Below, in pieces: positions 24,825 through 33,571 of a DNA stretch of 64,000 bases (position 1 is its first letter; each line of letters starts with the position of its first letter). The position numbers and the translations under genes were made by a program. The stretch covers positions 4,340,001 through 4,404,000 of the forward strand of contig OZ252253.1 of assembly GCA_965249775.1 (NCBI GenBank). The letters run 5' to 3'. The notes below the pieces were generated by a model. The model had not been told where the DNA came from. It saw only the letters and a program-made list of their open reading frames with translations, and made no database searches. The stretch is from UBA822 sp965249775. Lineage in GTDB: Bacteria > Gemmatimonadota > Gemmatimonadetes > Longimicrobiales > Gaopeijiaceae.

Positions 24825-25978
24825 GCCAGGCCCGCCCTGTACTCCTCCCACTCCCATTCCATCAACTCGTGACACTGCTCCTCGGTGAGAAAGGCGGGCG
24901 CGTGCTTCTCGGGGAGAAGACAAAGTGTCTGCGCGTGGCAGGCCAGCATCTCCTCGCGATTCTCGAGTTCTCTCGTGTTGCGGCCCACCACCAGCACGCC
25001 GGTGTTCTCTACCATGGCAAAACGGGGGAGGTAGCCTTGCTGTTCGGCGAACGACCTGACTCGCTCGATCAAAGAGTCGGTCGACTGGCCCGCCGCCACG
25101 CGCAGCGGGAGGCGTCCCAGGTACACGACGTGATCGGGATACAGCGCACCGGCAGCCAGCATCGGCGACAACTGGCTGTTCGTGGCCACCGCGGCGGACA
25201 CGGGGTTGCCCGTCCACTGCACCTCGACGGGCTCGGCACTGTCGACTTCGAGGATGGCGGTTCGCAGAGCGTCCGCGTCTGCCGAGGAGGGCGGTGAGTA
25301 GGTTGGCGACGGGAGATCCCCGAGACGCTGTCGAAGTGTGGCCATAATCCGATGAGTATGCTCGCGAATGTCATCGAGATCGTCACCACCTACGATCAAC
25401 CCGTGGTTGGCCAGCACGATGATGCGTGGTTCATTTGCATGACTCTGGCGATACCTAAGCGTCGAACTCTGCAGTTCGAGACCGAGATCGAGGCCGGGTT
25501 TGGCATAGTCGACCCACGCGAAACCATCGTCGCCCAGCCAATCTTCAAGGAGGGCAGCGCCGCCGTGCACGCACCCGATGGCGTTGACGTAGACTGGATG
25601 AGTGTGGACAACATATTTCCAGGGAAGGAGTGCATGCAGGAAGGTCTCGATCGAGGGGCGCTGCGCGACATCCTCCAGCTTGGTCGCCATCAGGCGCGTC
25701 GTGACCTGAGATTCTCGTTGGTCGCGCGGGAGCGCCTGGAGCGCGTCGTCGTGCAGGAGCGCAAGGACGTCGTTCCGACGTACTGCCACAAATGCATCGA
25801 CCCCGTCCGCCTCGCGGAGCCGGGCCCCGGAGGCTTTGATCCACATCACGGAGGGATCCACCTTCACCGACGTGTTCCCTCCGCCAGCTTGGACGATCAG
25901 CAGGTCCGCACCGGCCTCCACGCTGATCTCGCGAAGCGCCGAAAGATCCGGTGGGCCAGTGGGGGGGCGGTCTAGCAC
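24821..25978 (-). CDS. Class II aldolase/adducin-family protein
   Basis: A 385-residue metal-dependent aldolase-type protein, closest in layout to the aldolase half of rhamnulose-phosphate aldolases. It has VQAGGGNTSVKVD (29-41), WIKASGARL, the zinc-binding VVHTHPVYVNAIG, VLANHGLIVGG and EHTHRIM histidines, plus a C-terminal domain of about 130 residues. It would cleave or form a ketose phosphate. GTG 25978 overlaps the upstream methyltransferase stop by 7 nt and gives the proper N-terminal helix; the much longer open frame reaching 26293 lies inside that methyltransferase. Next to two nucleotidyltransferases, it may supply a C3/C4 unit for activation. Confidence 0.82.
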   Translation of the reverse strand: MLDRPPTGPPDLSALREISVEAGADLLIVQAGGGNTSVKVDPSVMWIKASGARLREADGVDAFVAVRRNDVLALLHDDALQALPRDQRESQVTTRLMATKLEDVAQRPSIETFLHALLPWKYVVHTHPVYVNAIGCVHGGAALLEDWLGDDGFAWVDYAKPGLDLGLELQSSTLRYRQSHANEPRIIVLANHGLIVGGDDLDDIREHTHRIMATLRQRLGDLPSPTYSPPSSADADALRTAILEVDSAEPVEVQWTGNPVSAAVATNSQLSPMLAAGALYPDHVVYLGRLPLRVAAGQSTDSLIERVRSFAEQQGYLPRFAMVENTGVLVVGRNTRELENREEMLACHAQTLCLLPEKHAPAFLTEEQCHELMEWEWEEYRAGLA

Positions 25979-26904
25979 TTCTTCAGCCACACTATGAGTT
26001 GGAGGCCCGTGTTCGTGACCCTCATGACGGGCTTGAGGAGCGGGTCGAAGATCCGTGGCAGCTGCGTCTCGCACACCTCGATCCGATGGGACTCGACTTC
26101 GAGTCCGTGGAGCGCGGCGTGTCGCCTGAAGGCCTCCACCGAGAACTCGTATAGGTGAAACGGAGTATGCATCGGACTCAAGTTGGTGACGAATGATGTC
26201 GCGGAAAGCCGATAGAAGGCGTTGATCATCCGGCCGACCAGCCACCGTGACGAGGGCACCTCCGCGTGAATCAGCCCGCCGGACTTGAGCCACCGGGCGG
26301 CCTTGCGGAGGACGGGGCCCGGGTGAAAGAGGTGCTCCAGACTCGCGCCGAAGGTGATGAAGTCAAAGGTGTTCTCCCCGAACTCGGCCTCTTCTGCCGT
26401 GGCCACGACCATCTGCTCGGGGCGGAACCCATGGAGCTCGATAGCCCGCCGGGCGAAACCGGGCGCCGGCTCCACACCGGTCACTTGGAAGCCGTTCCGT
26501 TCCAGGATGGCCATCGATCGTCCGATCCCGGCCCCGACGTCGAGGGCCACAGGCTCGGAGAGGCTCGGCCGAAGGCGTCGATAGATGGCGAGCTCTCCTG
26601 CGAAGACCTGCTCGATCGGCTCGTCGAGGTAGGCCGAGTCCCAGTACTCCTCCGGGCTATCGGGGTAGTGCATCTCGATTCGCTCGGGAACGGGCATGGG
26701 GTTGCTGAAGATCAACCCGCACCGCCTGCATCGCTGAACGGTCACTGCAATACCGGTCCCCCGGCGAGGCCGGAAGCCCTGAGACCGATTCTGTCGTACC
26801 CCCATGGTGACGAAATCCTTCGACGGTGCCTCGCACATCTCGCACTGGCTGACCTCGTCGAATCGGTACTCGAGTCGGTTTCCATCAGGGGCGTTCATTT
26901 CCAT
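25972..26904 (-). CDS. SAM-dependent methyltransferase with N-terminal zinc ribbon
   Basis: A 310-residue methyltransferase. The N-terminus has two CxxC pairs (Cys21/Cys24 and Cys59/Cys62, the second in VQRCRRCGLIFSNP), which is the arrangement of sugar C-methyltransferases and related families. The SAM domain follows with VALDVGAGIGRSMAIL, VTGVEPAPGF and FDFITFGASLEHLFHPGPVL. The C-terminal RVTNTGLQLIVWLKKC is nearly duplicated as a remnant at 15671-15723. It is followed downstream by the aldolase with a 7-nt overlap. Confidence 0.85.
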   Translation of the reverse strand: MEMNAPDGNRLEYRFDEVSQCEMCEAPSKDFVTMGVRQNRSQGFRPRRGTGIAVTVQRCRRCGLIFSNPMPVPERIEMHYPDSPEEYWDSAYLDEPIEQVFAGELAIYRRLRPSLSEPVALDVGAGIGRSMAILERNGFQVTGVEPAPGFARRAIELHGFRPEQMVVATAEEAEFGENTFDFITFGASLEHLFHPGPVLRKAARWLKSGGLIHAEVPSSRWLVGRMINAFYRLSATSFVTNLSPMHTPFHLYEFSVEAFRRHAALHGLEVESHRIEVCETQLPRIFDPLLKPVMRVTNTGLQLIVWLKKC

Positions 26905-26927
26905 TTCTCAGCTCGCGACTCCGTTTC

Positions 26928-28343
26928 TCAGCTCACGACGAACGCCAGGAGGCCTACCAGGGTGGGACCGAACCATATCAATGCCGATGCGAAAGCCAAT
27001 GCGCCCACCACGAGCAGAACGGGGACGGTGACGCCGAAGCGGAGCTTGGCCAGCACTACGCCGATGAGCAGGCTCGCCAGGGCAGCGATTACCTGTGCCC
27101 AGAGCAGACCTTGCACGCCGTTGTCCCTGAGCAAGACGAACCCCAGGCCGACCAGGAGCGCCGGGTAAATCCCCCTGATCAGCATATACGAGAACCGGAA
27201 GCCCCGCCCCAGAAGCAAGAAGCTGGGGATGGTGCTGAGCTGCAGCAGCAGCTCTGACGCGGCCTGCAAGGGCAAGTACAGAACGACGTCCGTGAATTCA
27301 GCCGAGAAGAGCACCCTGACAAGGATGGGAGCTGCGATCACGAGGGCGATGAACAGGGGCCCCAGCGCAAGAACTGCGAAGCTCGTCACCGTGGTGACCA
27401 ACTCTCGACATTTCACCGGGTCCGGGGTGGCGCACACCTGGGGGTAGAAGTGCCCCCAGATGCCGTTTGACACGAGTGGCCCGAGGAGTGCGGCCAGCGC
27501 GAAGCTGGCGTGGTACTGACCAAGGTCCGCGTCCCCCGCTTGGTGAAGGAGGAGGGTACGCATGAGGAAGGCCACCAGAATCGTGAGCGTTCCCGCCACG
27601 GCCGTTACCCACCCGACTCCCCAGATCTCCGACAGATGGCGGCGATCGGTGTCCCATGACTCGCGTGTGAACATGATGCCCTGCGACATATCAGGGGATC
27701 CCAGCTCGCGGCTGGACTTCAGGTACACGAAGACCATCGCGAAGCCGAATCCGATCGACGCTCCCCAGATGGCTCCTCCCACGCCGGCGAGAAGCGTGCC
27801 GACCACGGTTCCCACGGCAAGCAGCGAGAACTGTGCACTTCGCGAGACCGTGAACAGGCCTGGACGCCGGGCGGATACGAAGATCGCGTCGATGACCATG
27901 GAGACGGGAGCGAGCGCGAGGAAAAGCGCGATCGCAGTCATCCAATCCGGGTGATAGCCATCGAAGACCGCCTCGGAGATGGGTCGTCGGAAGATCAGCA
28001 CCACCAACGCGGTGACGAAAAACATCGCGACCAGCAGGTGGAGGCCCAGATTGGCGACGCGTCTGAATTCCGGGTCGTCGGGATTCTCGATCTTGCTCAG
28101 GGACTGCTGGAGGCCCGAGGGCAGGCCCACCGATCCTGCGTTGGCCACAACCTGTTGAAACTGAACGGCCTGGGAGATGATTCCGATACCTGCCGGCCCG
28201 ACAAGGAGGGCGAGTGCCTTGTTCTTGACGATCAGGCTCGCCATCCCCACGACGTTTGAGATCCCCATCACGGACGTCACCGACACCATCTTCAGAAGGC
28301 GCCCTTTGAGCGCGGTGCGCTCTTTGAGCGTGGTAGCCGTCAT
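26928..28343 (-). CDS. wzx: O-antigen flippase (Wzx-like)
   Basis: A 471-residue polytopic protein with about 12 hydrophobic segments in the MOP/MATE-like arrangement of Wzx flippases, which move undecaprenyl-diphosphate-linked repeat units to the periplasm. It begins MTATTLKERTALKGRLLKMV, then a first helix with SVMGISNVVGMASLIVKNKA, and GPAGIGIISQAVQFQQVVAN is typical of the WzxE/O-antigen translocase branch. ATG 28343 overlaps the GT gene stop by 4 nt; the longer open frame up to 28718 is inside that gene. Polymerase partners may be at 4487 or 62683. Confidence 0.85.
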   Translation of the reverse strand: MTATTLKERTALKGRLLKMVSVTSVMGISNVVGMASLIVKNKALALLVGPAGIGIISQAVQFQQVVANAGSVGLPSGLQQSLSKIENPDDPEFRRVANLGLHLLVAMFFVTALVVLIFRRPISEAVFDGYHPDWMTAIALFLALAPVSMVIDAIFVSARRPGLFTVSRSAQFSLLAVGTVVGTLLAGVGGAIWGASIGFGFAMVFVYLKSSRELGSPDMSQGIMFTRESWDTDRRHLSEIWGVGWVTAVAGTLTILVAFLMRTLLLHQAGDADLGQYHASFALAALLGPLVSNGIWGHFYPQVCATPDPVKCRELVTTVTSFAVLALGPLFIALVIAAPILVRVLFSAEFTDVVLYLPLQAASELLLQLSTIPSFLLLGRGFRFSYMLIRGIYPALLVGLGFVLLRDNGVQGLLWAQVIAALASLLIGVVLAKLRFGVTVPVLLVVGALAFASALIWFGPTLVGLLAFVVS

Positions 28344-29437
28344 CGTGGCGGGCTGGGTGGTGCGCCGAAAACACCGTCCAGGACCTCGAGGTACGTTTTC
28401 CGGTTGACCTGTACGGAAAACCGCTCGGCGACGGTTCGGCTCGCCTCGTCCCCTAGCCGCCTTCGGAGCTCCGGATCGGAGGCCAGTGACAGGAGACGGT
28501 ACTTCCATTCCTTCTGATCGGAGACAAGGAAGCCGTTTTCCCCGTCTTGAATGATCCGGCTGTTCGCACCGATTCTGGTCGCCACCGTGGGAATCCCCAG
28601 CGCCATGTACTGAAGGGCCTTGAGCCCGCTCTTCCCCAACACCCACTCCTCGTCCGGCAGCGGATACAAACCGATGTCGATCTCCTGGAGGTCCTCCACC
28701 TCGGTCGGCTCGCGCCACTCTTGAGCGTCGACCTCGATACCCTCCATCGAGAAGCCGGGGTCGCCGATTACCTTCAGCCGGAAGTCGCTCTCACGTCCCA
28801 TCTCCTTCAAGACGTCGTCCAGGAGATGCAGGTACTTGGCCGTGCTATGGCTGCCGCTCCAGCCAAGCGTGAGCGGACGGTCGTTCGAGTACGGATTGAC
28901 CGGGAAGTAGCGGTCCGTGTCGATCGTGGAGGAGATGTCCGTGGTCTTGGGATTGTACCGTTGGACGAAGGCCTCGAGGTATGGGGTGCATACGATGACG
29001 TGGTCGGCCCTCCCCATGAGGAAGGGCATCTTCCTGCGGCCCTTCAGGACCTGGATGAAGCGATTGGCTTCGCTGGAGTGCCCCAGGAACACCATATCGT
29101 CGATGTCATAGACGAACTGCCTCGCCGCGAGCGAGAACAGCCCTTCGAAGAAAGGAAGCCCCAAGGGAGTGACCCACAGGAAGATGTACGCACCATCGTA
29201 GAGTGGCAGACGAAGCAGATCGCGAATCCGCCTGAGGTACCCCCAGCCGACCCAGAAGACCTTCTCCAGGATTCGGCCCCGTTCATAGACGATGGCCTGG
29301 AACCTTCGGGTCATGAAGGGCGAGACGACCACCTCGTAGCCGTTGGCTCTCCAATGATCGAAGTACTGCTCGTACTTGAGCCGTTGACCCGGCACAACGT
29401 TCTCCGGATGCGGACAGACAACGAGCAGGCGTTTCAT
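28340..29437 (-). CDS. Glycosyltransferase, GT-B fold (family 4-like)
   Basis: A 365-residue protein starting MKRLLVVCPHPENVVPGQRL. The N-domain contains FVYDIDDMVFLGHSSEANRF; the C-domain has LTLGWSGSHSTAKYLHLLDD, EIDIGLYPLPDEEWVLGKSG and KALQYMALGIPTVAT, equivalent to the GT4 donor-binding acidic region. The W(D/E)SGSH start of domain 2 resembles GT4 proteins often paired with flippases. ATG 29437 overlaps the methyltransferase stop (ATGA). Substrate is unknown. Confidence 0.85.
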   Translation of the reverse strand: MKRLLVVCPHPENVVPGQRLKYEQYFDHWRANGYEVVVSPFMTRRFQAIVYERGRILEKVFWVGWGYLRRIRDLLRLPLYDGAYIFLWVTPLGLPFFEGLFSLAARQFVYDIDDMVFLGHSSEANRFIQVLKGRRKMPFLMGRADHVIVCTPYLEAFVQRYNPKTTDISSTIDTDRYFPVNPYSNDRPLTLGWSGSHSTAKYLHLLDDVLKEMGRESDFRLKVIGDPGFSMEGIEVDAQEWREPTEVEDLQEIDIGLYPLPDEEWVLGKSGLKALQYMALGIPTVATRIGANSRIIQDGENGFLVSDQKEWKYRLLSLASDPELRRRLGDEASRTVAERFSVQVNRKTYLEVLDGVFGAPPSPPR

Positions 29438-30342
29438 TCGCCGCCCTTCCTGCCCACTACGTGCCACATGGGCATTCGCTCGGAAAAATGGAGGTCCTCG
29501 AGGCCGCCCTTCGTCATCATCTCGGCGATCTCTCCCCGGGTGAAGCGCTGCTCCAACGGGGTGCCGAACCGGTCGAGGGCATCGTTTCGAATCACGCGCC
29601 AAGACTTTCCGGAGTAATAGTGTAGCGGAACGTCTTCGGCGGCTCGTCTTCCCACGAACATCCCCACGGCGCCGGCCAAGGCGACCAAGGGAAGGTAGAC
29701 GATGACCGCCAGGACATCACAACTGAGGCGCTTGAGTGGTCCGGGGAGCCTCGAGATCACGCGGCGGACGAGGTCAGTGATTCCGAACAGGAGCCGGTAG
29801 GCCGGCCCCCGGTTCTCGAGGGCGTAGTAGATGTAGAGAAGCATCCATCCACCGGGACGTAGCTTCTGGACCGCCGTTTCGAGGGCCGCGGCGGTATCGG
29901 GAATATGGTGAAGGGCTCCGAGGCAGAGGATGAAATCGAAGCTGTTGTCCGGAAAAGGAAGCGTGTCGACCGAAGCCTTCGTCACACGCACGTTCGTCAG
30001 GTCGCGGGTCCCTGAATGCGCGGAGAGGACCGCATCGCTCGGGTCGACGGCTTCGACGAAGGCGCAGCGTGGGGCCATGTACCGCGACCAGCGACCACCA
30101 CCACACCCCAGATCGAGCGCGGTCGCATTGGCGGGGAGCATCGCGGCAGTCACCACGTCGAAGTATTCGTCCCCAATCCGTTCGATTTCGGTGTGCGAAA
30201 ACCGATCGAACTTGGTCCACTCGGCCCCGAACGAGGCGACGGTCTCGGGATCGATGTTGGCGTCCGACCCCGTGCTGAAACGTGCGATCCTTCCGGACGA
30301 AAGCTCTATCCAGCCATCGGGATCACTCACGTATTGGATCAT
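29434..30342 (-). CDS. SAM-dependent methyltransferase with C-terminal membrane-like segment
   Basis: A 302-residue protein. The SAM site is ALDLGCGGGRWSRYMAP, followed by VEAVDPSDAVL, VDTLPFPDNSFDFILCLGAL and KLRPGGWMLLYIYYALENRG. After the catalytic core, a hydrophobic region (CDVLAVIVYLPLVALAGAVG) may insert in or lie on the membrane. ATG 30342 overlaps the preceding TGA and has GGGAG upstream; a GTG at 30357 would add five residues. It may modify a lipid-linked intermediate. Confidence 0.82.
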   Translation of the reverse strand: MIQYVSDPDGWIELSSGRIARFSTGSDANIDPETVASFGAEWTKFDRFSHTEIERIGDEYFDVVTAAMLPANATALDLGCGGGRWSRYMAPRCAFVEAVDPSDAVLSAHSGTRDLTNVRVTKASVDTLPFPDNSFDFILCLGALHHIPDTAAALETAVQKLRPGGWMLLYIYYALENRGPAYRLLFGITDLVRRVISRLPGPLKRLSCDVLAVIVYLPLVALAGAVGMFVGRRAAEDVPLHYYSGKSWRVIRNDALDRFGTPLEQRFTRGEIAEMMTKGGLEDLHFSERMPMWHVVGRKGGE

Positions 30343-31565
30343 CTGAGTGACTCCCACGCGTCGTGATATCGCGCGATCCCGCTCTCGAGCGACAACCTGT
30401 CGAGCGCCAACTGCCGGATCTCGACGCCCGAGAGTCCGTCCCGAGCCCGCAGCCGTGCCGATGCGTCGAGAAACGCCTCTTCGGTCATTTGGTCGACGAC
30501 GATCCCGGCGCCTGTTTCTCCGAGGATCTCATCGCAGTCACCGATCCCGGAATTACATACCACGGGCACGCCCATGGCCATCAACTCCGCTTGCTTGGTC
30601 GGCGACACAGCCTTGCCGCTCACGCCGGTCTTGATGAAGAAGACCGAGGCGTCGGCGAGGGCGATGAGGTTGGGGATCTCCTCGTAGGTGGTCGACATGA
30701 TGGAAACCGCCGAAGGATCGACCCCCGCGTCTGATGCGGCCGAATGGATGAGGGCGGGGTCGTCCCGCGTCACGATGAGGAACCGAGCGCCCTGATCCTC
30801 GCGGCGAGCCACGGCAAAAAAGCGCATCATTTCCCCCAGCATGTACCGCGTCCCGAGAGAGCCCAGGTACGTGAGCACGAACGCGTCGCTCGTGAGCCCC
30901 AACTCCTGCCGATGCTGCGACACGATTTCGGGGTCCACCGCCTCAGGGGAAAAGTGATTCGTGTCGACGCAGCACGGCACCACGGTGATGTCCGCAACAT
31001 CCCCCGGGCCGCTGCCCAGGGACTGGATGAACTCCTTCGCGCGCTCCGTGAGGGTTATGACCAGATCGGCTTCGCGAAAGAACTGACGCTCCTTTCGCTT
31101 GAAGTACTCGTATAGACCTCGGTAGATCGGGTTGGACAGACTCCAGAGCGAGCCCTCCACGCGCTCGTCGGCCCAGAAGCCCCGCATGTCGAAGATCAGC
31201 TTGGCGCCCGATCGGCGCGCGAGCGAATCGCCTATGGTTGTGGAGAGGATCGTCCGGCAATGGACGATGTCGAACCGCTCTTCCGCGGAGAGCCTTTTGC
31301 CGAGCCGTCGCATGCGGGTGAGGTCGCGGTAGGTGGACAGCACGGGAGGCCGCTTGGTATACGGCACGTAGTGCCACTCGATTCCGCTGTCCGCGAAAGC
31401 TGCCTCGCAACGAGTGTGCAAGAGCGAGAAGTGGTGTCGCTTCTCGCAGCTGAGCACGGTGATGCGATGCCCCCGCTTCGCCAGGCCCCTGAGATACGGA
31501 ATCACCTGCGACTGCCCGAGCGGGTCGGTCATCCCATCGTAGGAGATGTACAGGACTGTCTTCAA
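30339..31565 (-). CDS. Glycosyltransferase family 4
   Basis: A 408-residue GT-B enzyme beginning TVLYISYDGMTDPLGQSQVI then PYLRGLAKRGHRITVLSCEK. It has DIVHCRTILSTTIGDSLARR and IFDMRGFWADERVEGSLWSL (N-domain), and LTYLGSLGTRYMLGEMMRFF, KTGVSGKAVSPTKQAELMAM and GVPVVCNSGIGDCDEIL (C-domain donor site). TTG 31565 overlaps the previous TGA (TTGA) with AGGAAG upstream. The stop overlaps the methyltransferase start, so it is part of the coupled run. Confidence 0.85.
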   Translation of the reverse strand: MKTVLYISYDGMTDPLGQSQVIPYLRGLAKRGHRITVLSCEKRHHFSLLHTRCEAAFADSGIEWHYVPYTKRPPVLSTYRDLTRMRRLGKRLSAEERFDIVHCRTILSTTIGDSLARRSGAKLIFDMRGFWADERVEGSLWSLSNPIYRGLYEYFKRKERQFFREADLVITLTERAKEFIQSLGSGPGDVADITVVPCCVDTNHFSPEAVDPEIVSQHRQELGLTSDAFVLTYLGSLGTRYMLGEMMRFFAVARREDQGARFLIVTRDDPALIHSAASDAGVDPSAVSIMSTTYEEIPNLIALADASVFFIKTGVSGKAVSPTKQAELMAMGVPVVCNSGIGDCDEILGETGAGIVVDQMTEEAFLDASARLRARDGLSGVEIRQLALDRLSLESGIARYHDAWESLR

Positions 31566-32509
31566 TCCGCTTCCTGGCCGTAGACCGCGAGGATCTCTCG
31601 TTTGCTGAGGTTCACCTTGTCTACGTTCAGGTGACTGGGCTCGAACTCCAAGTCGATGGTCTCCTCGGCGAGGAGCTGGTCGATCCAGGGCCCCGGCGCG
31701 CTCTGACCGCGTGTCTCGCAGTCGGCCTTCAACCACCGGAGGAAGTCCATATCGTCGAAGCCGTATTGCTGGACCACGGAGAACACGTTCTGCAGCCAGT
31801 TCCTGTTCGTTCCGTCGACGTATCCGAGCCGGTCCTTCAAGCCCCAGATCTTGCCCTCCTTCGGGTAGAAATCGTTGTACGCGTCCTGGTTGAGCCCGAC
31901 CGCCGCGTTGAGACCGGCCATCTTGATGATGCGCTTGAGCGGCCCTTTGACGCTCTGGAGCACCTTCATCTTCTTCATCTTGTCGAGCGCTTCGTGCTTT
32001 TCGCGGCTCCAGAGCGCGAACGTGATCGACGCGGCCTCCGGGTAGAACACCACGTGAGGGGTGAGCTTGTCGACGAACGCCACATTGTAGAGCTCATTCT
32101 GGTAGAAGCGATCCATCTCCATGTCCGTGAGCCCGGTCTCCGTATCGATCGAATAGCCGGGCTTGAATATCGCCGACTCGTAGCCGGCCCCGAACGCCGA
32201 TATGGTGGTCAGGAGGAGCTGGCCGTGGTGATGGATGCTCTGGAAGGACAGGTCGCGGTCCCCGTCGGGTAGAGGAAGGAAGACGTTCGCCACGAGCGTG
32301 AAATCCTCGTTCTCTTCGATGGGGAAGGCGAGCGTGGGGTAATGCCTGATCCGATCGAGGTAATCGGGGTCGGAGAGGCACTGCCGGATGACGCCGGAGA
32401 AGAACGTCCCGTCACGTGCCATCGCGTCCATCAAGGGCACGCACTCGTCGTGGGCCTCGTAGAGGTCGGGCCGAGAGAAGAGCGAACGGAGCTCTGCGAT
32501 GTAGTCCAT
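31562..32509 (-). CDS. Unknown protein, possibly cupin-like
   Basis: A 315-residue soluble protein that I do not recognise. A His cluster, SIHHHGQLLL (His93-95), followed about 57 residues later by TPHVVFYPEAASITFALWS (His152) is reminiscent of the HxH...H spacing of metal-binding cupins, but this is only resemblance. The rest is acidic and helical, with a Lys-rich stretch at about 173-185. There is no membrane segment or signal peptide. ATG 32509 has GAGGTGAG 5-6 bp upstream. Embedded between GT4 and FkbM genes with a 4-nt overlap, it probably modifies a sugar or links to glycan synthesis. Confidence 0.55.
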   Translation of the reverse strand: MDYIAELRSLFSRPDLYEAHDECVPLMDAMARDGTFFSGVIRQCLSDPDYLDRIRHYPTLAFPIEENEDFTLVANVFLPLPDGDRDLSFQSIHHHGQLLLTTISAFGAGYESAIFKPGYSIDTETGLTDMEMDRFYQNELYNVAFVDKLTPHVVFYPEAASITFALWSREKHEALDKMKKMKVLQSVKGPLKRIIKMAGLNAAVGLNQDAYNDFYPKEGKIWGLKDRLGYVDGTNRNWLQNVFSVVQQYGFDDMDFLRWLKADCETRGQSAPGPWIDQLLAEETIDLEFEPSHLNVDKVNLSKREILAVYGQEAD

Positions 32510-32528
32510 GTGTCTCACCTCGTGGCCG

Positions 32529-33368
32529 TCAGGCCAGGATGTCCTCGAATTGGGCTGTTCTGTCGCGGGGAATCATCAGGTAGTTGCTATCGATGAGGGC
32601 GTCAGCGTGGCGTCGGAGCTTCCCGCTGCCCTGGTCGTAAAGGTATAAATCGTATCCGAGTTGGTCGACGAGCCCGACGAGCGCGTCTTCCTCGACCCCG
32701 AACCCCTTCAGGAAGAAGGGCTGAATCTCGATCAGCACGACCGGGCGGCGCGCCTCCAAGAGTCGGCGCATTCCCAGGAGCGCGTAGTATTCCGCCCCTT
32801 CGATGTCGATCTTCACGAAGGAAAGCGGACGCTCGTCCAGGGTCAGAAAGTCGTCCAACGCCACTACGTGGCACGTGAACTCCTCGGCGCGGGCAAACGA
32901 GTAGTAGTCTTCCTTCCCATCGAGATCGTTGTTCCGCATCGCCATGTGCGCCTGGCCGGCGCTCATCGCTCCGAAGTCCTGAAGCGGAACGCTGAACTTC
33001 ACCTGCTCGTCGCGCGCGCCGACCCCCTTCTGGAAGAGAACGACGTTCATTGCACCGAACCGCCTCAGGAGGGCGGCGCAGACGTCGTGCGTGAAGGGGA
33101 TCGGCTCGAAAGCGAAAACCTTACCCGCCCCACCCACCAAGGCGGAGAGTCTCGTGCTGTAGTAGGCGAAGTTCGCCCCGATGTCCAAGACCTGGTCGCC
33201 CTCGTCGACCAGCCGGGGGAGGAGGGCCATTTCCTTCTCCTCGACGAGTCTGTCCCGAATGTCTCTCGCCTTGGCGTGGACCTGCATGCGGAAGTAGCCG
33301 CGGCGCCCCAAGAGCCTGAAAAGGAGCGGCTTCAGAATCCGTCGAACGGGAGACTGAACTGAGGCCAT
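32529..33368 (-). CDS. FkbM-family methyltransferase
   Basis: A 279-residue SAM-dependent O-methyltransferase of the FkbM type. It has DQVLDIGANFAYYSTRLSAL (SAM-binding motif I), KVFAFEPIPFTHDV, VVALDDFL and SFVKIDIEGAEYYALLGMRR, the family hallmark. It likely methylates a sugar hydroxyl. The start is uncertain among ATG 33368 and ATG 33404; the former has GGAGGAAG about 13 bp upstream and gives a normal-length protein. It is the first gene of the long minus-strand operon and is divergent from asnB. Confidence 0.87.
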   Translation of the reverse strand: MASVQSPVRRILKPLLFRLLGRRGYFRMQVHAKARDIRDRLVEEKEMALLPRLVDEGDQVLDIGANFAYYSTRLSALVGGAGKVFAFEPIPFTHDVCAALLRRFGAMNVVLFQKGVGARDEQVKFSVPLQDFGAMSAGQAHMAMRNNDLDGKEDYYSFARAEEFTCHVVALDDFLTLDERPLSFVKIDIEGAEYYALLGMRRLLEARRPVVLIEIQPFFLKGFGVEEDALVGLVDQLGYDLYLYDQGSGKLRRHADALIDSNYLMIPRDRTAQFEDILA

Positions 33369-33571
33369 GATGTGGGCGGTCTTCCTCCGTTTTCGAAACG
33401 GCATCCCGAGGGAACTCACCGGGCGCGGGCTCAGTGGATTTTTGTCCCCGCCGCGGTGCCACATGTGCTACATATAGTCTACCATGCAACACCTGAGGGG
33501 GTACACCTACTTTTGGACCGCATAGTGCTTCGATCGACGGCCGGCCCCGCCTCTGCACCAGGCCTCTGATT

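Noticed and set aside
25979..26293. N-terminal extension of the class II aldolase frame
   Set aside because: It lies entirely inside the zinc-ribbon methyltransferase gene, and the encoded sequence is unlike any aldolase; GTG 25978 at the overlap is the better start.
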